Below are positions 1 to 6,698 of a DNA stretch of 7,181 bases, piece after piece (positions within the stretch are counted from its first letter, which is position 1; each line of letters begins with the position of its first letter). This DNA comes from Litoreibacter sp. GTDB taxonomy: Bacteria > Pseudomonadota > Alphaproteobacteria > Rhodobacterales > Rhodobacteraceae. The stretch covers positions 1 through 7,181 of the forward strand of contig JABDPP010000164.1 of the NCBI GenBank assembly GCA_013042765.1. Reading direction: 5' to 3'. Made by a program: the position numbers and the translations under genes. The notes beneath the pieces are model-generated. The model did not search any database and was not told the DNA's origin. It saw nothing but the letters and a program-made list of their open reading frames with translations.

Positions 1-1
1 A

Positions 2-18
2 TCCTGATCTGATCAGGA
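2..18. other. Perfect palindrome downstream of the uspA-like gene
   Basis: TCCTGATC and GATCAGGA flank a single central T at position 10. In RNA this would fold as a 6-bp stem with a 5-nt loop. It lies 14 bases beyond the stop codon of the minus-strand gene, so it could be a weak transcription end for that gene. The sequence past it on that strand is outside the window, so the presence of a U-tract cannot be judged. A protein-binding palindrome is the alternative. Confidence 0.3.
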
Positions 19-31
19 AACCGAGCTGGCC

Positions 32-871
32 TCAGCGGGACATCAGGACGGGGACATTCGTCTTTTCCATCATGGTGCGCGTTGCACCTCCGAAAATCGC
101 CTCGCGCATACGCGAATGGCCATAAGCTCCCATAACGATCAGATCGCAGCCCATCTCGTTGGCACGGTGCAGCAGGATATCGCAGATCCGCGGCTCGGTC
201 TTGGCCAACACAGCGATTTCACAGGTCACACCGTGGCGCGACAGGTATTGGGCCAGCGCGCCACCCGGATCCGAGCGATCCGGCGCATGCTGGGGCGGAT
301 CGATGATAATGATCTCCACCAATGAGGCCGCGTGCAGGTAAGGCATCGCAGCCTGCGCCGCCGCCAGCGCTTCATCGCCGTTGTTCCAGGCCAGCAGCAC
401 GCGTCCGCCGGGCTTGGGCGCCTGACCGGATTCGGGAATGAAGAGCACCGGACAGCCTGCCGAGAACAAGGCAGCCTCGGCTATTGTCTGATCCTGCGTG
501 TTCCGCTCCGGCCCGTAGGGCTTGGGTAAGACGACAAGATCGGAAAACCGGGTGTTATTACCGATATATGAATTGAAGGCGCTCAATTGAAGCGTCACGT
601 GCTGGACATCCCACGCAATGTCGGCCTTTGACAAACGCGTATCAGCGGCCTCTTTCAACTCATTTGCGCTTTCGCGGGCGCGCTCCAGATTATCGGCCAT
701 CGTGACCGCTTCAGCGCCCGCGTAGTAGAAGCTGGGCTCTGTGACATCGATACCAACGGCGAGGACCGACAAATGCGCCGCAAGATCCCTTGAGATGTTG
801 ATTGCGGCCTCCATCGCGCCCAGCGGGTGCTGGGTGTCATGGACGATGGTGGAGATTGTTCTGTAGCTCAT
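32..871 (-). CDS. UspA-type universal stress protein, two tandem Usp domains
   Basis: This 279-residue cytoplasmic protein looks like two tandem Usp folds, roughly residues 4-146 and 156-279. The second half ends in the classic Usp pattern: a [11 protein letters not shown] segment at 243-252, then GGAT at 261-264 and VPVLMSR at the C-terminus. This matches the ATP-binding G-2x-G-9x-G(S/T) motif (G248, G251, G261), except that the last position is Gly-Gly. The first half has the equivalent strand ([10 protein letters not shown], 111-120) but lacks the glycine motif, so it probably does not bind nucleotide there. The start at 871 is supported by an AGGAGG ribosome site at 880-885 (minus strand), 8 nt upstream. 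Usp proteins support survival under growth arrest, oxygen limitation or stress. The specific role here is unknown. The gene is divergent from ccoN and a near-consensus FNR box sits where its promoter should be, which suggests low-oxygen induction. The family call is secure; the function is inferred. Confidence 0.9.
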   Translation of the reverse strand: MSYRTISTIVHDTQHPLGAMEAAINISRDLAAHLSVLAVGIDVTEPSFYYAGAEAVTMADNLERARESANELKEAADTRLSKADIAWDVQHVTLQLSAFNSYIGNNTRFSDLVVLPKPYGPERNTQDQTIAEAALFSAGCPVLFIPESGQAPKPGGRVLLAWNNGDEALAAAQAAMPYLHAASLVEIIIIDPPQHAPDRSDPGGALAQYLSRHGVTCEIAVLAKTEPRICDILLHRANEMGCDLIVMGAYGHSRMREAIFGGATRTMMEKTNVPVLMSR

Positions 872-898
872 ATTTCGATCCTCCTGTCAGTAAAGACA

Positions 899-907
899 GC
901 CATAATA
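899..907 (-). promoter_or_regulatory. Possible -10 region of the uspA-like gene
   Basis: On the minus strand this reads TATTATGGC, which contains two overlapping -10 candidates. TATTAT (902-907) is closer to consensus. TATGGC (899-904) lies at exactly the same distance from the 927-940 box centre (29.5 bp) as the ccoN -10 does from its own box. A start near 892-895 would give a leader of about 20 nt that still contains the AGGAGG ribosome site. Predicted only. Confidence 0.35.
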
Positions 908-926
908 TGCGCCCAGTCGGCGCACC

Positions 927-940
927 TTGATTCAGGACAA
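927..940. promoter_or_regulatory. Near-consensus FNR/FnrL box, uspA side
   Basis: The sequence is TTGATTCAGGACAA, compared with the FNR/FnrL consensus TTGA-N6-TCAA. The left half-site is perfect and the right has one mismatch (ACAA). Its centre (933.5) is 41.5 bp upstream of a predicted minus-strand start near 892, the usual class II activator position for FNR-family proteins. It lies 32 bp (about three helical turns) from the perfect box at 959-972 and has the same TTCAG core. Confidence 0.55.
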
Positions 941-958
941 TCTATTTGCCTGCCGGCC

Positions 959-972
959 TTGATTCAGATCAA
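959..972. promoter_or_regulatory. Perfect FNR/FnrL box for ccoN
   Basis: TTGATTCAGATCAA matches the strict FNR consensus TTGAT-N4-ATCAA exactly. The centre, 965.5, is 29.5 bp upstream of a CATAAC -10-like element at 995-1000. That places it near -41.5 for a start around 1007, as in class II FNR activation. FNR/FnrL/FixK control of cco operons under low oxygen is well established in alphaproteobacteria. Which paralogue binds here cannot be read from the site. Confidence 0.85.
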
Positions 973-994
973 GGTCGCCAATTTTCGTTCAATT

Positions 995-1000
995 CATAAC
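995..1000 (+). promoter_or_regulatory. Predicted -10 element of the ccoNOQP promoter
   Basis: CATAAC resembles TATAAT at four of six positions and lies at the correct distance from the perfect FNR box. No -35 hexamer is needed at a class II FNR promoter, because the box overlaps that place. The predicted start near 1007 gives a leader of about 54 nt before the ccoN ATG. Confidence 0.5.
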
Positions 1001-1014
1001 CGATCCGTGATCGG
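1000..1014. repeat. Perfect inverted repeat over the predicted ccoN transcription start
   Basis: CCGATC, spacer CGT, GATCGG: a perfect 6-bp inverted repeat centred on 1007, where the ccoN transcript is predicted to begin. In DNA it could be an operator for a repressor. In RNA only its right arm would be transcribed if the start is right, so a DNA-level role is likelier than a hairpin. No regulator can be named. Confidence 0.4.
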
Positions 1015-1060
1015 GCCCTTTCGCTATCTCGCGGGCTCGGGAGAGAAAGGGAATTGCACC

Positions 1061-2662
1061 ATGTTGAATTACGTCAAGCTGGTTGTGCTTGGATTAATTA
1101 TCCTGTTCGCGGCCATGGCTGCGAACTTCGCACGCGACCTGGCCTACCAGGTCCATGCGCTGCTGATAATCGCCGTGGCCTTCGGGCTCTTCATTTGGGT
1201 TCTGCGCAACACCGATGAGCCACCGAAACAGACCTCACCGCCAACCGGATACATGGATGACGTGATCCGCGCCGGCGTGATCGCAACGGGATTTTGGGGT
1301 GTCGTGGGCTTCCTCGCGGGCACCTTTATCGCATTTCAATTGGCCTTTCCCGTGCTCAACTTCGACTGGGCACAACCCTATGCAAATTTCGGACGGTTGC
1401 GCCCGCTGCACACCAGCGCGGTGATTTTCGCGTTCGGCGGCAACGCTCTGATCATGTCGTCTTTCTACATCGTGCAACGCACCTGCGGCACGCGCCTGTG
1501 GGGCGGCAACCTCGCTTGGTTCGTCTTCTGGGGCTACAACCTGTTCATCGTGCTGGCGGCCACCGGGTATTTGCTGGGCTCCACGCAATCGAAGGAATAT
1601 GCCGAGCCTGAATGGTATATCGATCTGTGGCTGACCATCGTCTGGGTCGCCTTCCTTCTCGTTTATTTGGGCACGCTGATTAAACGGCGCGAGAAGCATA
1701 TCTACGTGGCCAACTGGTTCCTGCTGAGCTTCATCATCACCGTGGCCATGCTGCATGTGGTCAACAACCTGTCGCTTCCGGTCTCAATCTGGGGCTCGCG
1801 CTCGGTGCAACTCTTCGCTGGGGTTCAGGACGCCATGACGCAATGGTGGTACGGGCACAACGCGGTGGGCTTCTTCCTGACCGCGGGTTTCCTCGGCATG
1901 ATGTATTACTTCGTACCGAAACAGGCCGGACGCCCTGTTTTCAGCTATAAGCTGTCGATCATCCACTTCTGGGCACTGATCTTCCTCTACATCTGGGCTG
2001 GACCGCACCACTTGCACTACACCGCGCTGCCCGACTGGGCGTCGACGCTGGGCATGGTGTTCTCGGTCATCCTCTGGATGCCCTCCTGGGGCGGCATGAT
2101 CAACGGCCTGATGACCCTGCAAGGGGCCTGGGACAAGCTGAGGACCGATCCGATTATCCGGATGATGGTTATCTCGCTGGCCTTCTACGGCATGTCGACC
2201 TTCGAGGGTCCGATGATGTCGATCCGGGCTGTGAACTCCCTGAGCCACTATACCGACTGGACCATCGGCCACGTGCATTCCGGGGCATTGGGATGGAACG
2301 GCATGATCACCTTCGCTGCGCTCTACTTCCTGACGCCGCGCCTGTGGAACCGTGCCTCCATGTACTCCATGGCCGCCATCAACTGGCACTTCTGGCTCGC
2401 GACCATCGGGATCGTTCTCTACGCGTCCTCGATGTGGGTGACGGGCATCATGGAAGGCCTGATGTGGCGTGAGGTGGATGACCAGGGCTTCCTCGTCAAC
2501 AGCTTCGCGGACACCGTCTCGGCGAAATTCCCGATGTATGTCGTGCGGGCTCTGGGTGGGGTGCTCTATCTCGTCGGCGGCCTGATCATGGCCTGGAACA
2601 TGTGGATGACCATACGCGGGGCGGAAACCAAAACCGCACCCGCCGTGGCACCGGCTGAATAA
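1061..2662 (+). CDS. ccoN: Cytochrome cbb3 oxidase catalytic subunit I (CcoN)
   Basis: This haem-copper oxidase subunit reduces O2 to water at haem b3-CuB and pumps protons across the inner membrane. The protein is 533 residues and very hydrophobic. It has two helices near residues 5-21 and 31-48 ahead of the usual core, typical of long alphaproteobacterial CcoN. Visible ligands: H117 in LRPLHTSA (low-spin haem b); H266 in WWYGHNAV and H316-H317 in AGPHHLHY (CuB); H404 and H406 in IGHVHSGAL (the two haems). Y310 in FLYIWAG is placed as the tyrosine that cross-links to the CuB histidine in cbb3 enzymes. The ATG at 1061 is preferred because a GAGAGAAAGGG ribosome site ends 9 nt before it and MLNYVKL matches the family start. 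The frame is open back to 827, but that extension would cross the promoter and FNR box. It is the first gene of ccoNOQP; ccoO begins 13 bases after its stop. Confidence 0.98.
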   Translation: MLNYVKLVVLGLIILFAAMAANFARDLAYQVHALLIIAVAFGLFIWVLRNTDEPPKQTSPPTGYMDDVIRAGVIATGFWGVVGFLAGTFIAFQLAFPVLNFDWAQPYANFGRLRPLHTSAVIFAFGGNALIMSSFYIVQRTCGTRLWGGNLAWFVFWGYNLFIVLAATGYLLGSTQSKEYAEPEWYIDLWLTIVWVAFLLVYLGTLIKRREKHIYVANWFLLSFIITVAMLHVVNNLSLPVSIWGSRSVQLFAGVQDAMTQWWYGHNAVGFFLTAGFLGMMYYFVPKQAGRPVFSYKLSIIHFWALIFLYIWAGPHHLHYTALPDWASTLGMVFSVILWMPSWGGMINGLMTLQGAWDKLRTDPIIRMMVISLAFYGMSTFEGPMMSIRAVNSLSHYTDWTIGHVHSGALGWNGMITFAALYFLTPRLWNRASMYSMAAINWHFWLATIGIVLYASSMWVTGIMEGLMWREVDDQGFLVNSFADTVSAKFPMYVVRALGGVLYLVGGLIMAWNMWMTIRGAETKTAPAVAPAE

Positions 2663-2667
2663 GGAGG
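2662..2667 (+). promoter_or_regulatory. Ribosome binding site that decides the ccoO start
   Basis: AGGAGG begins on the last base of the ccoN stop codon. It lies only 2 nt before the ATG at 2670 but 8 nt before the ATG at 2676, so the second ATG is the better start. The overlap with the ccoN stop suggests translational coupling. Confidence 0.7.
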
Positions 2668-2675
2668 GTATGAAA

Positions 2676-3437
2676 ATGACCGATACGAGCCAAGAAACCA
2701 TGCCTAAACGCCGTCGCTTCCTCGACAAGCACGCGCTCCTTGAAAAGAACGCCATGCTGTTGCTGGTCTTCTCCTTCCTGGTCGTCACAGTCGGGGGCAT
2801 CGTGCAGATCGCACCACTGTTCTACCTCGAGAACACGATCGAGAAGGTAGAAGGCATGCGCCCTTACTCGCCTCTCGAGCTGACTGGTCGCGAGATCTAC
2901 ATTCGCGAGGGGTGCTACGTCTGCCACAGCCAGATGATCCGGCCCATGCGTGACGAAGTAGAGCGCTACGGCCATTACAGCCTCGCCGCGGAATCGATGT
3001 ATGATCATCCGTTCCAATGGGGATCGAAGCGCACGGGGCCTGACATGGCCCGCGTTGGCGGTCGCTACTCGGACGCCTGGCACGTGGATCACCTGAAGGA
3101 TCCGCAATCCGTGGTCCCGGAATCGATCATGCCGAAATATGCCTTCCTGGCCGATCGCCTGATCAAGCCGGAGCATATCGAGGACCTGCTCAGCGCACAT
3201 CGCATGGTCGGTGTTCCCTATACCGACGAGATGATCGAGCAGGCGGCGGCCGACTTCACGGCACAGGCCGACCCCGACAGTGACTATGACGGGCTTCTCG
3301 AACGCTACCCAGGCGCACAGGTGCGCAACTTCGACGATGCCGGTGGCATCTCGGAAATGGATGCAATGATTGCCTATCTGCAGATGCTCGGAACGCTGGT
3401 CGATTTCTCGACCTTCACGCCCGATGCAAGCCGGTAA
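2676..3437 (+). CDS. ccoO: Cytochrome cbb3 oxidase monohaem subunit II (CcoO)
   Basis: This membrane-anchored c-type cytochrome carries electrons to CcoN. It is 253 residues from the chosen start. A basic segment (KRRR, 11-14) precedes one membrane helix at about 26-48, which leaves the haem domain in the periplasm. The haem c site is CYVCH (C80, C83, H84) followed by SQMIRP, the CcoO signature. M152 in [10 protein letters not shown] is the likely sixth haem ligand. The segment around [22 protein letters not shown] is also characteristic of CcoO. An ATG two codons upstream (2670) is in frame but too close to the ribosome site. ccoQ follows after 12 bases. There is no sign of damage. Confidence 0.97.
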   Translation: MTDTSQETMPKRRRFLDKHALLEKNAMLLLVFSFLVVTVGGIVQIAPLFYLENTIEKVEGMRPYSPLELTGREIYIREGCYVCHSQMIRPMRDEVERYGHYSLAAESMYDHPFQWGSKRTGPDMARVGGRYSDAWHVDHLKDPQSVVPESIMPKYAFLADRLIKPEHIEDLLSAHRMVGVPYTDEMIEQAAADFTAQADPDSDYDGLLERYPGAQVRNFDDAGGISEMDAMIAYLQMLGTLVDFSTFTPDASR

Positions 3438-3449
3438 GGGAGAGAGATC

Positions 3450-3680
3450 ATGGATACATATTCGCTACTGAGGGAACTCGCGGACAGCTGGGTCCTGCTG
3501 ATCATGTTCGCCTTCTTCCTGATGGTCGTGCTCTGGGCGTTCCGCCCAGGCAGTCGGGCCACGCATCGCGACACGGCTGATATCCCGTTTCGCCATGAAG
3601 ATCATCCAGCCTGCGAGAGCAACTGCGCCGATTGCGCCTGCCAGCCAGGAAATACTCTTGAGACGGAGCCGCAGTCATGA
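3450..3680 (+). CDS. ccoQ: Small cbb3 oxidase subunit CcoQ (FixQ) with a Cys-rich tail
   Basis: This 76-residue protein has one membrane helix at about 13-31 (SWVLLIMFAFFLMVVLWAF), then RPGSR and a cytoplasmic tail containing DIPFRHED, all typical of alphaproteobacterial CcoQ/FixQ. CcoQ is not catalytic. In related bacteria it has been linked to complex stability, protection from oxygen, and passing a redox signal to the RegB/PrrB sensor. Here the tail ends in a cluster of four cysteines (C55, C59, C62, C64: C-x3-C-x2-C-x-C) just after the two histidines H49 and H52. A GGGAG ribosome site lies 7 nt before the ATG. The stop overlaps the ccoP start in ATGA. The gene order N-O-Q-P is standard. 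Confidence 0.93.
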   Translation: MDTYSLLRELADSWVLLIMFAFFLMVVLWAFRPGSRATHRDTADIPFRHEDHPACESNCADCACQPGNTLETEPQS

Positions 3681-4552
3681 GTGATAATCAAACCGAACGA
3701 CGCGTCGATGACGAAACCGGCATCGAGACGACCGGCCATACATGGGACGGGATCGAGGAGCTGAACAACCCTCTGCCCCGCTGGTGGCTGTGGACCTTCT
3801 ATGCCTGCATCGTCTGGGGCATCGGGTACTGCATCGCCTATCCGGCCTGGCCATTGGTCAAGGGCGCAACCGAAGGGCTCCTTGGCTACTCAACCCGCGG
3901 CGAGGTCGCAGCCGATATCGAGATGTTCAAGACCCGCAACGCGGAGCTGAGCACCCAGCTTGCCAGTGCGGACCTCGAAACACTCAGCGCCAATGACGCC
4001 CTGCAGCGCTACGCGGTCTCAGGCGGCGCGGCGGTGTTCCGCACCCATTGCTCGCAATGTCACGGGTCCGGCGCCGCGGGTGCCAAGGGATATCCCAACC
4101 TGCTCGATGATGACTGGCTCTGGGGCGGCAGCGTGAACGAGATCGCTTACTCGGTGCGTCACGGCATCCGTAATGAGCAGGACAGTGACGCCCATTGGTC
4201 CGAAATGCCTGCCTTTGGCGAGATCCTCGAGGAGGCAGAGATCGAGACAGCGGTTCAGTACGTCCTGAAAATATCGGGCGCTGATCATGATGCCGGGCTT
4301 GCCGCTCAGGGTGCCGTTGTCTTTGAGGAGCAGTGCTCCTCCTGCCATGGCGAGGACGGCAAGGGCATGATCGATCAGGGTGCTCCGAACCTCGCAGATG
4401 CGATCTGGCTTTATGGCGGCGACGCAGAGACCTTGCGCGAGACCATCACTTACTCGCGCTTTGGCGTGATGCCGGCTTGGGGGCTGCGGCTCACCGATAC
4501 CGATGTCAACGCCGTTTCGGCCTATGTCCACCAGCTGGGTGGCGGCCAGTAA
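3677..4552 (+). CDS. ccoP: Cytochrome cbb3 oxidase dihaem subunit III (CcoP)
   Basis: CcoP receives electrons from cytochrome c or the bc1 complex and passes them towards CcoO and CcoN. The protein is 291 residues. A soluble N-terminus with a TTGHTWDGIEELNNPLP segment (18-34) leads into a membrane helix at about 35-57. Two periplasmic cytochrome c domains follow. Haem 1 binds at CSQCH (C125, C128, H129) with M177 in SEMPAFG as probable axial ligand. Haem 2 binds at CSSCH (C220, C223, H224) with M265 in GVMPAWG. Length and layout are normal for the family. The ATG overlaps the ccoQ stop by 4 bases, with CGGAG 8 nt upstream inside ccoQ. This is the last gene of the structural operon. Confidence 0.97.
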   Translation: MSDNQTERRVDDETGIETTGHTWDGIEELNNPLPRWWLWTFYACIVWGIGYCIAYPAWPLVKGATEGLLGYSTRGEVAADIEMFKTRNAELSTQLASADLETLSANDALQRYAVSGGAAVFRTHCSQCHGSGAAGAKGYPNLLDDDWLWGGSVNEIAYSVRHGIRNEQDSDAHWSEMPAFGEILEEAEIETAVQYVLKISGADHDAGLAAQGAVVFEEQCSSCHGEDGKGMIDQGAPNLADAIWLYGGDAETLRETITYSRFGVMPAWGLRLTDTDVNAVSAYVHQLGGGQ

Positions 4553-4562
4553 ATAAACAGGA

Positions 4563-4588
4563 ATTCGGAGCGCTTCGGCGCTTCGGAT
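4563..4588 (+). terminator. Stem-loop with TTCG tetraloop after ccoP, possible terminator or 3' end
   Basis: An 11-bp stem (two G-U pairs) closes on C-TTCG-G, a very stable UUCG tetraloop. The core is AGCGC-TTCG-GCGCT at 4569-4582. It begins 11 bases after the ccoP stop. No T-run follows, so it is not a textbook rho-independent terminator. It may stabilise the 3' end of the ccoNOQP transcript or slow polymerase. Confidence 0.55.
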
Positions 4589-4590
4589 GA

Positions 4591-4641
4591 AGGCACCGGT
4601 TTCCGGACTGTTCGCGCAATTCCCACGTGAAGCCGGTGCCT
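4591..4641 (+). terminator. Long stem-loop between ccoP and ccoG
   Basis: The arm AGGCACCGGTTTC (4591-4603) pairs with GAAGCCGGTGCCT (4629-4641): 13 bp with one G-U pair around a 25-nt loop. A pyrimidine-rich stretch (CTTCAATCCCCTTCCCC) follows instead of a pure T-run. It could act with the neighbouring tetraloop hairpin to end or attenuate transcription between the two operons. Confidence 0.5.
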
Positions 4642-4661
4642 CTTCAATCCCCTTCCCCACA

Positions 4662-4681
4662 GGTTACCGATCACGGCAACC
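4662..4681. repeat. Imperfect inverted repeat upstream of the ccoG promoter
   Basis: GGTT-A-CCG, loop ATCA, CGG-C-AACC: seven pairs with one A/C mismatch. It lies 63 bp upstream of the FNR box at 4745. It may be a third mRNA hairpin or an upstream protein site. The rest of the 266-base gap from 4553 to 4818 shows no convincing gene. Confidence 0.35.
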
Positions 4682-4744
4682 GCGACTGAAACCAAGCGAA
4701 AGATACCGGGACTAAAAGCGCCCACCGGTCACCGCCGAAAGAAC

Positions 4745-4758
4745 TTGATCTGGGTCAA
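4745..4758. promoter_or_regulatory. FNR/FnrL box for the ccoGHI operon
   Basis: TTGATCTGGGTCAA fits TTGA-N6-TCAA perfectly and the stricter TTGAT-N4-ATCAA with one mismatch. It lies 60 bases before the ccoG ATG. At the class II position it would place the start near 4793, with a poor -10 around 4781-4786 (GAATGT). This indicates that the assembly genes have their own low-oxygen promoter, separate from that of the structural genes. Confidence 0.8.
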
Positions 4759-4818
4759 GGCGAGGCAAAACGATCCCGGCGAATGTCTTTCTGCGAACAG
4801 TAGTAAAAGGCTCTTTCC

Positions 4819-6237
4819 ATGAGCAGCTCGGAATTACCTCCTTCCCTCTATGCCGCGCGCGAGCCGATTTTTCCGCGCCGCGTATCGGGCTACTTCCGCC
4901 GCCTTAAATGGTGGGTGATGATCGTCACGCTGGCGGTCTATTACCTGACCCCGTTCCTGCGTTGGGATCGTGGCCCCAACTTGCCCGACCAGGCGGTGCT
5001 CGTAGATCTTGCCAACCGGCGGTTCTATTTCTTCTGGATCGAGATTTGGCCTCATGAGTTCTACTTCGTGGCCGGACTTCTGATCATGGCCGGGCTCGGG
5101 CTCTTCCTCTTTACCAGTGCGCTGGGACGCGTCTGGTGCGGCTATACCTGCCCTCAAACGGTCTGGACTGACCTGTTTATACTCGTCGAGCGTTGGGTCG
5201 AAGGAGATCGCAACGCCCGAGTCCGCCTATGGAACGCCAAGTGGGACTTCCGCAAGTGGCGCCTGCGCCTGACCAAATGGATGATCTGGATGGTGATCGC
5301 CATCGCCACCGGCGGCGCTTGGGTATTCTATTTCACCGACGCGCCCACGCTGGCGGTAGACCTCGTCCAGTTCACTGCACATCCGGTGGCCTATATCTCG
5401 ATCGCGATCCTGACAGCCACGACCTTCGTCTTTGGCGGCTTCATGCGCGAGCAGGTTTGCATTTACATGTGCCCCTGGCCGCGCATTCAGGCCGCTATGA
5501 TGGACGATGATACGATTACCGTGGCCTATCGCGACTGGCGCGGCGAACCACGCGGCAAGAAACATGAAAACACCACCGGCGACTGCATCGACTGCATGGC
5601 CTGCGTGAATGTGTGCCCAACAGGCATCGACATCCGCGACGGACAGCAGATGGAGTGCATAACCTGTGCGCTTTGCATCGATGCCTGCGATGAAGTGATG
5701 GAGAAGATCGGCAAGCCGCGGGGTCTGATCGATTACCTCGCGCTGAGCGACGAGAAGGCGGAGCGCGAAGGCACATCTCCAAAACCGATCATCAAGCATG
5801 TCCTTCGACCACGCACGATCCTCTATACTGCGCTGTGGTCACTGATCGGCATCGGCCTCGTTTTCGCGCTCTTCATCCGGGCCGAGATAGACCTGACCGT
5901 GGCTCCGGTTCGCAACCCGACTTTCGTTACGCTCAGCGACGGCTCGATCCGCAACATTTACGACATCCGGCTGCGCAACAAATACGGTGAGGACCGAAAG
6001 TTCCACCTCTCGCTAACCTCCGATCAGTTGCTGCGCATCGAACTGCAGGGCACGTTGGAGCGTAGCGTCGTCGTTCCCGCGGACTCGACCCTCCTGCAAC
6101 GGGTTTACGTGACCGCCCGCCCGCAGGATCCCGCAGCCGGCATCGCACGCACCGATCTGCGCTTCTGGGTGGAGGATATCACCTCGCAGGAACGCGCGAG
6201 TGCTGCGACAGTCTTCAATGGAAAGGTATCGCAATGA
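4819..6237 (+). CDS. ccoG: cbb3 oxidase assembly protein CcoG (RdxB/FixG), polyferredoxin-like membrane protein
   Basis: CcoG is an inner-membrane iron-sulfur protein. In Rhodobacter capsulatus it has been described as a cupric reductase that provides Cu(I) for CuB of cbb3 oxidase. The protein is 472 residues, with likely helices near 31-47, 83-101, 155-172, 190-207 and 335-353. Two conserved membrane-edge motifs are CGYTCPQ (C107, C111) and CIYMCPW (C214, C218), as in the NapH/NosR group. A cytoplasmic two-[4Fe-4S] domain has C256-x2-C259-x2-C262-x3-C266 and C280-x2-C283-x2-C286-x3-C290. Both sets are complete. Residues from about 355 on form the C-terminal Ig-like FixG domain. The ATG at 4819 has AAAAGG 8 nt upstream. 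The stop overlaps the ccoH start by 4 bases. Confidence 0.97.
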   Translation: MSSSELPPSLYAAREPIFPRRVSGYFRRLKWWVMIVTLAVYYLTPFLRWDRGPNLPDQAVLVDLANRRFYFFWIEIWPHEFYFVAGLLIMAGLGLFLFTSALGRVWCGYTCPQTVWTDLFILVERWVEGDRNARVRLWNAKWDFRKWRLRLTKWMIWMVIAIATGGAWVFYFTDAPTLAVDLVQFTAHPVAYISIAILTATTFVFGGFMREQVCIYMCPWPRIQAAMMDDDTITVAYRDWRGEPRGKKHENTTGDCIDCMACVNVCPTGIDIRDGQQMECITCALCIDACDEVMEKIGKPRGLIDYLALSDEKAEREGTSPKPIIKHVLRPRTILYTALWSLIGIGLVFALFIRAEIDLTVAPVRNPTFVTLSDGSIRNIYDIRLRNKYGEDRKFHLSLTSDQLLRIELQGTLERSVVVPADSTLLQRVYVTARPQDPAAGIARTDLRFWVEDITSQERASAATVFNGKVSQ

Positions 6238-6698
6238 CTGAACGCAAGCTGACAGGCTGGCATGTGCTGGCGATCATTGGGAGCGGCTTTGCCGTCATCA
6301 TCGGGGTAAACCTGACGCTGGCCTATAATGCCGTGGCAACCTTCCCCGGGTTGGAGACAAAGAACTCCTACGTTGCAAGCCAGAGCTTCGATGCCGATCG
6401 CGCAGCACAGGATGCTCTGCGCTGGACCGTCTCGGCTGAGGTCGCGGACGGAATACTGTCCGTTGAAATCATCGGGGAAGATGGAAGGCCCGTTCAGGCC
6501 GCATCCATCGCTGCGACCCTCGGCCGGTCAACTCATACCGGCGATGACAGCAGCCCGGAATTCAGGTGGTCAGGAACCCGCTTCGTCGCCCCCGCAGAGC
6601 TTGCGCCGGGCTACTGGAACCTGCGCCTTGTCATGACGGCCGAGGACGGTACCCTGTTTCGCCGCCGCATACCGCTGACCGTCAGGGAGACCACATGA
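6234..6698 (+). CDS. ccoH: cbb3 oxidase assembly protein CcoH (FixH)
   Basis: The protein is 154 residues. One N-terminal membrane helix at about 9-31 (HVLAIIGSGFAVIIGVNLTL) is followed by a periplasmic FixH domain. The ATFPGLETKNSYVASQ segment (35-50) and FDADRAAQ (52-59) are characteristic of the family. CcoH is needed for assembly or stability of cbb3 oxidase and associates with CcoN and the late complex. It has no cysteines and no obvious cofactor site. GAAAGG lies 7 nt before the ATG. ATGA overlaps join it to ccoG on one side and ccoI on the other, so the three are very likely co-translated. Confidence 0.95.
   Translation: MTERKLTGWHVLAIIGSGFAVIIGVNLTLAYNAVATFPGLETKNSYVASQSFDADRAAQDALRWTVSAEVADGILSVEIIGEDGRPVQAASIAATLGRSTHTGDDSSPEFRWSGTRFVAPAELAPGYWNLRLVMTAEDGTLFRRRIPLTVRETT

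Noticed and set aside
2..18. FNR box in the palindrome at the left edge
   Set aside because: The half-sites TGAT and ATCA are separated by 3 bases instead of 4 and the outer T/A bases are missing.
827..1060. In-frame N-terminal extension of ccoN by 78 codons
   Set aside because: It would overlap the start of uspA, run through both FNR boxes and the -10, and has no resemblance to CcoN. The ATG at 1061 has a good ribosome site and the family N-terminus.
2670..2675. ccoO starting at the first ATG
   Set aside because: The ribosome site would be only 2 nt away. The ATG at 2676 has proper spacing.
1784..2800. Long minus-strand open frame of 338 codons opposite ccoN and ccoO
   Set aside because: It is antisense to two strongly conserved genes, is rich in His, Arg and Pro as expected of a shadow frame in GC-rich DNA, and has no recognisable domain.
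4019..4725. Minus-strand frames covering the end of ccoP and the ccoP-ccoG gap
   Set aside because: The composition looks like antisense of CcoP, no family is recognisable, and the gap is better explained by hairpins and a promoter.
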